Assembly (NCBI GenBank): GCA_002721975.1
Contig: PBME01000019.1
Coordinates: forward strand, 1-46,456
Reading direction: 5' to 3'
Source of the DNA: Campylobacterota bacterium
GTDB lineage: Bacteria > Babelota > Babeliae > Babelales > Chromulinivoraceae
Length of the DNA: 46,456 nucleotides
Of the stretch, positions 26,278 to 35,089 are shown in pieces. The position numbers and the translations under genes were made by a program. The notes under the pieces are model-generated. The model was not told the origin of the DNA, searched no databases, and worked only from the letters and a program-made list of their open reading frames with translations. Within the stretch, counting starts at the first letter, position 1. Each line of letters starts with the position of its first letter.

Positions 26278-27482
26278 CAGTAAAAAAAATGTATGCAACA
26301 GAAATTTTTAATGCACAAGGATTACCAACATTACAATGCACAATTATACTTGCTAACAATCAAACTATTACGAGTTCTATTCCTTCTGGCTTTCCACAAC
26401 AATCCTTAGCAGCTCGTTACCTATATGATAAAGATGAACGTTTATTACATTATGGCATGTTGCAAGCTGTAGATTATATTAATAACACTATTGCTCCATT
26501 ATTTATTAATCAACCAATTAATGCTCTTGCAATGGATTCTCAACTTATGGATCTTGATACATCATTACACAAATCAGAAATTGGTGCTAATACAACTCTT
26601 GTGGTAAGTTACGCTTTATTTAAAGCGCAAGCTTCTTCTGAAAATATTTCTCTATATCAGTTGCTACAAAGTTTATCTGGTACTAAAGAAATTACATTAC
26701 CTACTCCAATTATCTCTGTAATAGAAACAGACAATGCAATACATGAGTTGTTACTTATTCCACAACAAGATACATTTCATCATAACATTGATGCGGCTGC
26801 AGCATTTTATCATCATGCTCAAAAAATACTTACTACAAAAAACATTTCTACCGCAGTTGGAAAATATGGATCATTTGTTCTTGATAATAATTTAACTGAT
26901 ATGTTATCACTCACTGAGGAAATATTAAAAACATTACCACAATATACATATCAAGTAGGTATTACTATTAATCATACTAATATATATGATCATGCGACTA
27001 AAACATATCACTGGAATAATAAAAATATACTATCTACTGATCTTATTAATGCTTATGAAACAATTTGTGATAACCATTCGTTTATAACATATATTCAAGA
27101 TGGCATGGGCCAACAAGATCTATTAGGATGGCAAGATCTAACTCAACGTTTAAACCATATTTCTATTGCTGCAGATACTATTTTTAGCAGTAATAGCATG
27201 CATATTAGAAAGGGAATTTTACACAACATTGGCAATCATACAATCATACGTCCTGAATATATAGGTACAATTAGCCAAACAATTGCTGCTATTGATGCAT
27301 GTAAAAAAAACAATCGTTCTTTTATTATAGCTAGTGATCAAGGTCAAACTTGTGACAGTTTTTGTATTGATTTAGTCATTGGTACAGGAGCAAGTCACAT
27401 CAAAGCTGGTGGTATAACGCGTGCAGAATTTACTTCTAAATATAATCGTGCAATAGAAATAGAAAAAAGCATACTTTCATAA
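26274..27482 (+). CDS. Enolase homologue lacking most catalytic residues (probable pseudoenzyme)
   Basis: 402 residues, co-linear with enolase from end to end (usual length ~430). Recognisable landmarks are EIFNAQGLPTLQCTI (normally REILDSRGNPTVEV), IPSG, LDTSLHKSEIGANTTLVVSY, GWQDLTQRL, YIGTISQTIAAI, IKAGGITRAEFTSKYNRAIE. The active site is largely gone. The GDEGGF motif reads GKYGSF (197-198 replace Asp-Glu). The first metal Asp is Asn233, the IED Glu is Gln275, the catalytic Lys of the KxNQIGT motif is Arg326, and SHRSGE reads SDQGQ. The GG-HADN-QEF stretch is shortened and lost. Asp301 and Lys377 remain. The frame is open and intact, so the gene is maintained. Glycolytic activity is very unlikely; a structural or binding role is inference. 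Confidence 0.85.
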   Translation: MTVKKMYATEIFNAQGLPTLQCTIILANNQTITSSIPSGFPQQSLAARYLYDKDERLLHYGMLQAVDYINNTIAPLFINQPINALAMDSQLMDLDTSLHKSEIGANTTLVVSYALFKAQASSENISLYQLLQSLSGTKEITLPTPIISVIETDNAIHELLLIPQQDTFHHNIDAAAAFYHHAQKILTTKNISTAVGKYGSFVLDNNLTDMLSLTEEILKTLPQYTYQVGITINHTNIYDHATKTYHWNNKNILSTDLINAYETICDNHSFITYIQDGMGQQDLLGWQDLTQRLNHISIAADTIFSSNSMHIRKGILHNIGNHTIIRPEYIGTISQTIAAIDACKKNNRSFIIASDQGQTCDSFCIDLVIGTGASHIKAGGITRAEFTSKYNRAIEIEKSILS

Positions 27483-27494
27483 AAGTGATTATAT

Positions 27495-30056
27495 TTATAA
27501 AACTGTTCTCGTTGTAAAAGGATTAACAGCATACTTTAATTGATCGCCAAGTTTATTCATTTCTTCTTGTTGCATCTGAGACATATGATGCTTCTTATGA
27601 GTTGCATCACTAAACCAACCTATTCCTAATGGCTCATGAGAAGAATTATGCTGTTGTACATTATCAATTCTATTATTAAAAGTTTTATCGCTAACAGGTA
27701 AGCCTTCTTTATCTGACAAGTCAGCTACTTTATGATCTATACGTACAGAACCACGATCTTCATTTTCTTGAAAGAACCAACGCGTAATTGGATCACGTAA
27801 ATTAGAAAAATTTTCTTCATAGTCTGCAAACTGCTGACTCATATAATTAGCAGATGCCTTTGTAATAGAGCCCATACCACCTTGTGTACGCGGAGCAACA
27901 ACAGTTGGTCGTAATAGTATAAATAATTGATCTTTTGTTGAATCTTTAAATCTATTAGCAGCAAAACTACCAATAATCGGTATACGTTCTAATAAAGGTA
28001 TAGATTTTTTAGATTTTGAAACATGTTCTTTTGTCAGTCCACCTAAAATAACAACATCTCCACTACGCATAGAAATATTTGTCGATAGATTTCTAGATAT
28101 TTGAGAACCAGAACCCTCATCTGCTGGATTAAGCCACAAACTCAATGCTATATTGATATCTAAATTTACTGTATCATTCGCACTGATAATAGGTGTAAAT
28201 ACTATAGAAATAGGCGCTTCTTGTTGACCAAAACTAATTGTAGGTGAAGCACTTGAACTAACACCACCTGCTAAATTTTTTACAGCTGAACTTGTTAAAC
28301 TAGCTTTTTTATTGTTAGATGCTAATATTACAGGCCGCGTTAATACTTTGGCAGATTTATGTGTTGATAATAGCTGAAAAAATGACCAAACACCGTTTTT
28401 AATTTTACTATCACTCAACATAAATACCGTCGAGTTATAAAATGTTGCTGGTGCAGTATTTGTTGAAGTTAAACTTTCTTGACCAGAGGTATATTGCTCT
28501 GAACCCCATGAGTTTGTTGCCGGATTCCACGATGATTCGTCATAGCCACCTCCGCTAGTACCATCAGTTGCTGATAAAATTCGAGATAAATCCCCTAATA
28601 AATCACGATTAGTTATATTTCCTTCGCTATCAGTTGTTTCATTAATAATATTATTGATTGTTAACCCAGCTTGCGCTTGCATATCTTTAGGAAAAATAGA
28701 AGTACATAAACCACGTGTACGCAACTGCGAACTTAAACGACGAACAAACTGTAAATCTAAATCTAAAACTAACGCTTCAACAATTACTTGTTTTTGAGGT
28801 ATATCAACTACTTTGATTAACGGTTCTAATCGACGCCAGTCTCTTTCTGGAGCTGCAATAATAATTCTGTTGCCACCACGTTGAACAGTATTACCACCAC
28901 TACCTCCATAACTATTTGAAGAACTTGAGCTACCTGTTAAACCTTGTGATACTTGTTCTTGAATTATTTTAATTTGAGGATCAAAAGCTAAATCTGAAAC
29001 AATACTTCCTGTTGACTGTCCTGTTGTTGTTCCTTGCCCTTGAATTAAATTATTAAGAACGTTAACAAAATTAGTTGCGTTTAACCATTCTAATTCTACA
29101 ACGTGATAAAAAGACTTTCCCCTTTGCAAAGGTACATCTAAATACTTTTTAATAAAATCTTTAATATGATAAACATCTTCTGACTTACCCATTAATACTA
29201 GTGAATTAACTTTGCGAGTTCCTTTGGGATCTAAATCAATAACATTTGCCAGATCAGAAAAATAGCGCGCTCGTTGAGTACCTGTTGCAAGAGAAACGTA
29301 ACCACTTGTTTTTTTATTATCTTGTCCACCCATCATGCTTGTTAAAATTTGAGCAACCTCAGAAGCTTTTGCATACTCTAGTTTAAAAATTTCAACTGCT
29401 TCTTTATAGCCAGTCTCATCAAATACTGAAAGTATATGCATCACTTCTTTCACCATTTCTGAACGTGTTGTAAATATAATAGCATTTGCATTCGGATCAA
29501 AGATCACTTTGTCATCAAAATCAGTTGTTCCTAATATATTTGTTACTAATGTTTTGATCTCTGATTGTTGCTTTGATAATTGAATTGAATGACAAAAATA
29601 CACATAACGTATTTTATCATGTGAGTCAGGCAATAGTTGATAATTCATATTAATGTATAAAGGAACTGGCTCTTTTAATGCTTTTTTATTCGCCATAATT
29701 TGATATGTATGATCATCTGTATATACCAGAGAAAATCCTGCTTGATCTAACATCATAACAATCAAATCCCAAGCCTCTGTTTTCGTTACTTGTCTGCCCG
29801 CATCAAAAGTAACCTTTGATGATATTTTATCTGTTTCTGGATATACCAAATTAATATGTTTTTGTTCAGCAAAATCATTTAAAATATCTACCAAATCAGT
29901 TTGCTCATACTTAAAATCAACTAACTGGCTTGTTGCTAAAGTATGAGATTTTTTAGCGTTATGTTGACGATCACTTTTTAAAGGTAATTCTTCTGCTTGT
30001 ATGCATAGCCCATGCAACATAGATATATATACTAAATATTGAATATATCTTTTCAT
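27495..30056 (-). CDS. Type II secretion secretin, second copy (GspD-like)
   Basis: 853 residues with a signal peptide (MKRYIQYLVYISMLHGLCIQA). The N0 domain begins near VDFKYEQTDLVDILNDFAEQ. N1-N3 repeats follow, including FKLEYAKASEVAQILTSMMG and VELEWLNATNFVNVLNNLIQ. The secretin barrel domain spans about 430-730 and has the hallmark VVILGGLTKEHVSKSKKSIP then LLERIPIIG. Secretins form multimeric outer-membrane channels for type II secretion or type IV pili. After the barrel, RDPITRWFF (754-762) matches a motif at the same place in the other secretin of this operon. Both also share LPD...RYVYF in N1, so they are ancient duplicates. Last gene of the minus-strand run. Confidence 0.92.
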   Translation of the reverse strand: MKRYIQYLVYISMLHGLCIQAEELPLKSDRQHNAKKSHTLATSQLVDFKYEQTDLVDILNDFAEQKHINLVYPETDKISSKVTFDAGRQVTKTEAWDLIVMMLDQAGFSLVYTDDHTYQIMANKKALKEPVPLYINMNYQLLPDSHDKIRYVYFCHSIQLSKQQSEIKTLVTNILGTTDFDDKVIFDPNANAIIFTTRSEMVKEVMHILSVFDETGYKEAVEIFKLEYAKASEVAQILTSMMGGQDNKKTSGYVSLATGTQRARYFSDLANVIDLDPKGTRKVNSLVLMGKSEDVYHIKDFIKKYLDVPLQRGKSFYHVVELEWLNATNFVNVLNNLIQGQGTTTGQSTGSIVSDLAFDPQIKIIQEQVSQGLTGSSSSSNSYGGSGGNTVQRGGNRIIIAAPERDWRRLEPLIKVVDIPQKQVIVEALVLDLDLQFVRRLSSQLRTRGLCTSIFPKDMQAQAGLTINNIINETTDSEGNITNRDLLGDLSRILSATDGTSGGGYDESSWNPATNSWGSEQYTSGQESLTSTNTAPATFYNSTVFMLSDSKIKNGVWSFFQLLSTHKSAKVLTRPVILASNNKKASLTSSAVKNLAGGVSSSASPTISFGQQEAPISIVFTPIISANDTVNLDINIALSLWLNPADEGSGSQISRNLSTNISMRSGDVVILGGLTKEHVSKSKKSIPLLERIPIIGSFAANRFKDSTKDQLFILLRPTVVAPRTQGGMGSITKASANYMSQQFADYEENFSNLRDPITRWFFQENEDRGSVRIDHKVADLSDKEGLPVSDKTFNNRIDNVQQHNSSHEPLGIGWFSDATHKKHHMSQMQQEEMNKLGDQLKYAVNPFTTRTVL

Positions 30057-30073
30057 AATATTGCCCTATCCCT

Positions 30074-30619
30074 CTAATCTGATTGCGGTATTAATGTAGC
30101 AATAGACATTGATACATTAATCTTTTTTGTCGTATTCATTTTGGTTATATCAACAAACTTTATATAAACACGAGGTTCATTTTCAATATCTTGCAACAAC
30201 TCACATAATTGTTTCGTTGTAATCTGAGTTAAGTTAATACTTAAGTTTTCTTCGGTATAACCATTTTCTAATTTTTGCTTTGCTATTTTATCTGTTGCAT
30301 GTTTAAAAATATTTAATTTTTGTGCAGAACTTTGAAAAAACTTTTGAATATAAAAATTTTTATCTTTTTTTAAAAGAGCATCTACCTGTGCACGTTGCTG
30401 CTCAACACCTTTAAATTTTGTTAATATTTCTTGTACTTGTTTTCTTGCGTTATTTAATTGTTGAATTTTTTCTTTTGCATCTTGTACAAGATATATATGT
30501 CGAACAATAATACCACATACAAACAATACACATATACCAACATATATAATTGTATATAATTTAAATTCTTTTTTATCTAAACCACGAATAAAATCACGAA
30601 AGGAATCAAGTATCATCAT
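30074..30619 (-). CDS. GspM/PilO-like inner-membrane assembly protein
   Basis: 181 residues. A short cytoplasmic N-terminus is followed by one membrane helix (about 22-42, YTIIYVGICVLFVCGIIV), a periplasmic coiled coil (about 48-95) and a small alpha/beta C-terminal domain. This is the layout of GspM and PilO, which pair with GspL/PilN below the secretin. AGAAGGA lies 5-6 bases before the ATG at 30619, and the gene overlaps the upstream GspL-like gene by 14 bases. Assignment rests on topology and position rather than strong motifs. It sits between a GspL-like gene and secretin 2. Confidence 0.7.
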   Translation of the reverse strand: MMILDSFRDFIRGLDKKEFKLYTIIYVGICVLFVCGIIVRHIYLVQDAKEKIQQLNNARKQVQEILTKFKGVEQQRAQVDALLKKDKNFYIQKFFQSSAQKLNIFKHATDKIAKQKLENGYTEENLSINLTQITTKQLCELLQDIENEPRVYIKFVDITKMNTTKKINVSMSIATLIPQSD

Positions 30620-32294
30620 GTTGATCCTTCTCTTTTACTTTAAATTGAATTGTAAATGCTAATTCTCGAGGTTTTTCAACTAACTGTAACAGTTCTAATT
30701 CAGCTAATTCTTCTTCAAATACCTCTAGTGCTTCAAAATCTTTTAACGTTCCAGTTAATGAAATTTTATCAGGAGCAATCATCAATTTTTTAACATCTAA
30801 ACCGATAGATTCTTTATCAATATGTACACTTAAATCTTGTAAATACTCTAAATAAGACTGTTCTGTTTGTTTAGAAAAAGAAAACCAAAGCTTATGTTCT
30901 TTTTCTAGCGTATTTTGCGCTTTACTTACAATATTTTTTAAATTTTTTTCACCCTTAAGATCAATTTTCATTGTTTTATTAACAGTAGAAATTAAATCTT
31001 TTTTAGAAACAATATAAGCAGAGTCCCAACGTTGTAATTCTGTCATACTGTGATATAAAATTCCACCTATACTTGCTATTGTTAATAACAATAGCATACT
31101 TACTTGCTTATAAAACAATATATTGTCAGATTTATGGCTAACAGCATGCAAAAAATTACTAGTATCATTGTATTTAGTAAATAAAGCAATGGATAAATTA
31201 GTTGTATCCTGTACATGTAGCTGTACATTTTTTGATGTACTAATATTTAATGACCGAAATAGAGATTCGAGAGATATCTTTTCTATAGATATATCAAAAT
31301 ATTGCTGTGCTAGTTCTTGAAATCTATATAACACACAACCTAAACCTGCAAAAATAATCTTTTGAGGCTTTTTATAATTTTGTGCAATCTGCTTTTCAAA
31401 AAAAGTTATAGTTTTACGTATATGATCAAATAAAACTAATAATTCTTGCTGTATTTCATGGTGATAAGATTCAAGGTCAGGACTATCTATTATTTGTTGA
31501 GCCACATCATAAAATGAAAGCTCTAACTTTTTACTAATTGATTGTGCTACATCTGCTATTCCATAAGGAACAACTCGAACTGCTTTTAAATATCCATTAT
31601 CAATATATAAAATTCTGGTAACATCAAATCCAACATCAATAAACATTTCTACTACTCTACTTGTTGGTGCAAATTTTTCATGTACATCTTTACTGAGCAG
31701 TTTTGTATTTATTTTTTTTGATTTCTTTATAGCAGATACATGTAATGGATACAAACCATAATAATACAATGTATATAAAGCAAACATATCGACAGTCATT
31801 GTATGTAATGCAACTCCAGCTTTTTCAAATAAAGCTATTTGCGTATTAACATCTTCTTTTAATGCTGCTGCAACAAGTATTTTTGACTGCTTTTTAGTTT
31901 CATTTTCTTCTGTAATAATAAAATCGATAACAGCCTGCTCTAAAGAAAAAGGCAAAAGACCTTCTACTTCATAAGCAACAACCATTTCTAATTTTTCTCG
32001 CCCTATAAAAGGTAATTCTAACTCTTTAAAAACGACTGACGAACTAGATAATGAAGTAACAATTTCATCATATGATCCAATTGTTGAAATAATTTTTTTA
32101 ATAGCAGTAACAATTGTTTGCGTTGTAAAATCTTTTAAAACGATTCTAATTTTATTTTTTATAACAACTTTATCTTTTGTATATACAGTCAAAATACCTT
32201 GTAATGCTAATTGCGTAATATCAATACTTAAAACTTTTCTAGTAAATACATATGAATTTCCAATTTTACTTGGAATCAAAATATCTTGTATCAT
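30606..32294 (-). CDS. GspL-like protein (PilM-like actin fold fused to PilN-like part)
   Basis: 562 residues from the ATG at 32294, chosen because GGAGG lies 6 bases upstream; a TTG just before is possible. Residues ~20-350 form the PilM/GspL actin-like cytoplasmic domain, with LSIDITQLALQG near the start, ELELPFIGREKLEMVVAYEV, EGLLPFS and MFIDVGFDVTRILYIDNG. A membrane helix lies near 400-418 (MLLLLTIASIGGILYHSM). A coiled coil and a ferredoxin-like periplasmic domain with KLMIAPDKISLTGTLKDFEA follow. In type II secretion GspL recruits the motor ATPase GspE and links it to GspM and the pseudopilus. The stop of secretin 1 overlaps the start (TGATG). Confidence 0.85.
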   Translation of the reverse strand: MIQDILIPSKIGNSYVFTRKVLSIDITQLALQGILTVYTKDKVVIKNKIRIVLKDFTTQTIVTAIKKIISTIGSYDEIVTSLSSSSVVFKELELPFIGREKLEMVVAYEVEGLLPFSLEQAVIDFIITEENETKKQSKILVAAALKEDVNTQIALFEKAGVALHTMTVDMFALYTLYYYGLYPLHVSAIKKSKKINTKLLSKDVHEKFAPTSRVVEMFIDVGFDVTRILYIDNGYLKAVRVVPYGIADVAQSISKKLELSFYDVAQQIIDSPDLESYHHEIQQELLVLFDHIRKTITFFEKQIAQNYKKPQKIIFAGLGCVLYRFQELAQQYFDISIEKISLESLFRSLNISTSKNVQLHVQDTTNLSIALFTKYNDTSNFLHAVSHKSDNILFYKQVSMLLLLTIASIGGILYHSMTELQRWDSAYIVSKKDLISTVNKTMKIDLKGEKNLKNIVSKAQNTLEKEHKLWFSFSKQTEQSYLEYLQDLSVHIDKESIGLDVKKLMIAPDKISLTGTLKDFEALEVFEEELAELELLQLVEKPRELAFTIQFKVKEKDQHDDT

Positions 32295-35071
32295 CAAGCA
32301 CCTCCTTGCTGTTGCAAGCTATTACTAATTGCATTTTTTGCATACAACGAACCTGAGTGAGATACATTAAAATCATTTTCAAAAGATATAGTTTTTGCTT
32401 CTGTAGCATTTTTACTCATTTTTTTTGATAATCGATTTTTTTTATCTTTCTTATGTTTTTTTATTTTTGTATCAGAATGATATTGTTCTTTTATGGCTTT
32501 TTGTTTTTGATGACGCTTTGCATTTCGCTCTTTACGTTTTTTGAAAGTTTCTGTTTCTTGAGCATACCCTTTTAGTTTACGTAAATTTTTCGAAGATTCT
32601 CCAAAAAATGCTTTTTGTATTGGATCACGCTTTGAAGCAAACCAATTTAATTCATCCATCATTTCAATATTTTTTTCAGCTTCTTCCATTTTGTACTGTG
32701 TATAACGATCTAATCCTTTTTTATCAACCGGATCTAATAAACGAGGTGATATAAAGATTAAGAAATGATTTTTAACAATGCTTTTTGTTTTTGATTTAAA
32801 CAACCAACCAAAAATAGGAATATGCTCTAAAAGAGGTACCCCTCTATGGGTCGATGAATAACTTTCTTGCATGATACCACCAAGAACTAACACTTCTCCA
32901 CTTGCAACTGATGCATACGTATCAATTTGTTTTTTATCCATAGCAGCACTTGTCTCACTACCAGCAACACTAAATTGATCATTTTTCACAGAGATTGTTA
33001 AATTAACAATATTATTTTTATTAATTTGTGGTGTAATAGTAAACCCTAAAGTAGAAGGCTGATCTGTAAAACTATTTACTGTTCCATTTTGAGCTATTGT
33101 TTGACCTGATATAACTCGTCTTTGTTCACCGATTGCTACTTTTGCTTGAGAATTATTTGATACTACGACAAACGGATTTGATACAACATGTGTCGAAACC
33201 ATAGATTTAAGAACCTTAAACAATGCCCAAATAGGCTTACCAAAAGTTACCAATATGCTACCAGCTTCATTAACCACCGATGAACCTAATAATCTTGCAA
33301 GCGAAGATTTAATAGAATACTCTTCATTCGCTCCAGGATTTGTTGTAATAATAGAAGTTGAACTACCAGCAGTATTTAATATTCCAGATGTTTGAGCACT
33401 AATATTTTGAGCAAAGGTTTGACTACTTCTATTATCAGCAGATCCTGAATTGGGACCACGTGGTCCACTTATTTGTGACCCTAGAACTTTTGCCTCACTA
33501 TCGTTAATTTGCACAATAAGCACTTCTAGTCCTATTTGTTTTTGAGGGATATCAAGCTCTTTAATTAAAGGAATAAGTGCTTCATAATCTTCTTTAGTAG
33601 CATTGATAATTAACGAGTTCGATTGCGATTCTGGTACAATAGTCATTTTAGAAAAATATTGTACACCATCGCGAACGCTACCTGCTTGTCCACCAGAAGT
33701 CCCAGATCCATACTGTACCACCTTATTTAACAACTGTTGTATATCTGATGCATTAGTATACTGCAATTGATACGTAAATAACGGTGGAGAATCTCGATCA
33801 ATATCAACATCTACATGCTGTTCGATAAAATCTTCTATTTTGCGTATTGCTTTATCTGAACCTAATAAAATTAATGAATTAGTTCTTTTATCTGCAAACA
33901 TTGAAACATCTTGTGGAAAATATTCTAATGATGGATCTTTTTTACCTGGAACCCATGCTCGCTGTGGCTGATTTGTTCCTGAACCAGTTGGTTTTAATGA
34001 ACGATATAACGTAATAACATCTTCAACATTTGTACGCTTCAATTTTAAAACAGATAAAGTTTCTGGCAAAATTGACTTATCAAGTTCTTGGACTATTTGC
34101 ATTAATGACTTAATATTTGAAGATCGATCTGTAAAAATCAAAGCCTTAAGCTCATTGAATACATCAAGCTTTGCTGAACCTGATTGCATTTTCAATAAAA
34201 TCGGTTGTATTTTAGTAGGATCAATATTTTTTAAAAAATAAACATAACGAACAACCATTTCATTATCAGGTAAAATATCAGGATTCAATCCTATATATGA
34301 CGGAATAGCTTCGCTATTAGCTTTTGAAAAAGCAACAATCTTATAAAAACCTTCTTGTGCCATAGGTACAACATCAAGACCAGCTATATGTAAAAAAGTA
34401 ATAAAAAGATCCCAGCTTTCTTTCTTTGTTAATATTTTATTCGTTCTAAAAGAAATTTTATGTCCTGCAAGACCTTTTATATCTTTAGCTTTTGCATCTT
34501 TTGCTTGCCCTTCAGCGCTAATAATATCTTCTGGCACAAATTTAATATTATGAATTTTTTCCATATATGAAGCAACATTAGACAAGTCTGTTTCTTCGAA
34601 ATTAAATGTTACTGATTCATGATCATCTACAAATCCATCATCTTGATATAAAACATTTTTTTCTGGTTCAACTCGAGAAGAACCTGTAGCATTATTTTCT
34701 TTTGTTTCTACATTTTTATTATTATTTTTTTCTTGATTATCAGTATCAGTTGCAACTGTTTTTACATCAGTATCATCTACGTTGTTAGAGATAGCACTTT
34801 GTTGATTGCTTTGATCTTGCTTTAACATACTGTTCGAAGATTGTTTTGCAGCCATACCAGCAAACATAGAATTTGAAGAAGATGTGTTATCTTGTTTTTC
34901 AATTATTGGCTTCGTGTTAACTGTACTGTTAATGCTAGACATAATATTATTTTTTAATTTTTTTTCTGTAGGTTTAACGTCTGAAAAATCCATGTTTATG
35001 GATGAATCAGATGTCAGACATTGCTGACTCATAAATAAAAGAAGTAAACTATACTTTACTAGTGTTTTCAT
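32294..35071 (-). CDS. gspD: Type II secretion secretin, first copy (GspD-like)
   Basis: 925 residues, longer than usual. It begins with a signal peptide (MKTLVKYSLLLLFMSQQCLTS) and a Ser/Asn/Gln-rich, probably disordered stretch to about 148. N0 spans about 153-250, N1-N3 about 268-510, and the secretin domain about 511-782, ending VLVLGGIMQESYSSTHRGVP then LLEHIPIFGWLF and IFISPRLLDP. RDPIQKAFF (815-823) lies beyond the barrel and matches the second secretin. Residues ~842-890 form a Lys/Arg-rich tail unusual for a secretin. It follows the gspC-like gene, the order seen in gsp operons, and is the better candidate for the canonical GspD. Confidence 0.93.
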   Translation of the reverse strand: MKTLVKYSLLLLFMSQQCLTSDSSINMDFSDVKPTEKKLKNNIMSSINSTVNTKPIIEKQDNTSSSNSMFAGMAAKQSSNSMLKQDQSNQQSAISNNVDDTDVKTVATDTDNQEKNNNKNVETKENNATGSSRVEPEKNVLYQDDGFVDDHESVTFNFEETDLSNVASYMEKIHNIKFVPEDIISAEGQAKDAKAKDIKGLAGHKISFRTNKILTKKESWDLFITFLHIAGLDVVPMAQEGFYKIVAFSKANSEAIPSYIGLNPDILPDNEMVVRYVYFLKNIDPTKIQPILLKMQSGSAKLDVFNELKALIFTDRSSNIKSLMQIVQELDKSILPETLSVLKLKRTNVEDVITLYRSLKPTGSGTNQPQRAWVPGKKDPSLEYFPQDVSMFADKRTNSLILLGSDKAIRKIEDFIEQHVDVDIDRDSPPLFTYQLQYTNASDIQQLLNKVVQYGSGTSGGQAGSVRDGVQYFSKMTIVPESQSNSLIINATKEDYEALIPLIKELDIPQKQIGLEVLIVQINDSEAKVLGSQISGPRGPNSGSADNRSSQTFAQNISAQTSGILNTAGSSTSIITTNPGANEEYSIKSSLARLLGSSVVNEAGSILVTFGKPIWALFKVLKSMVSTHVVSNPFVVVSNNSQAKVAIGEQRRVISGQTIAQNGTVNSFTDQPSTLGFTITPQINKNNIVNLTISVKNDQFSVAGSETSAAMDKKQIDTYASVASGEVLVLGGIMQESYSSTHRGVPLLEHIPIFGWLFKSKTKSIVKNHFLIFISPRLLDPVDKKGLDRYTQYKMEEAEKNIEMMDELNWFASKRDPIQKAFFGESSKNLRKLKGYAQETETFKKRKERNAKRHQKQKAIKEQYHSDTKIKKHKKDKKNRLSKKMSKNATEAKTISFENDFNVSHSGSLYAKNAISNSLQQQGGA

Positions 35072-35089
35072 ATTTTTTACTTATATCCT

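Noticed and set aside
26274-27482. Enolase-like gene as an active glycolytic enolase
   Set aside because: The replaced positions include two metal ligands and the catalytic Lys, which enolase chemistry needs. I therefore give no eno symbol.
27495-35071. Two secretin genes as one gene broken by a frameshift
   Set aside because: Each has its own signal peptide, all N domains and a full barrel, and two other genes lie between them.
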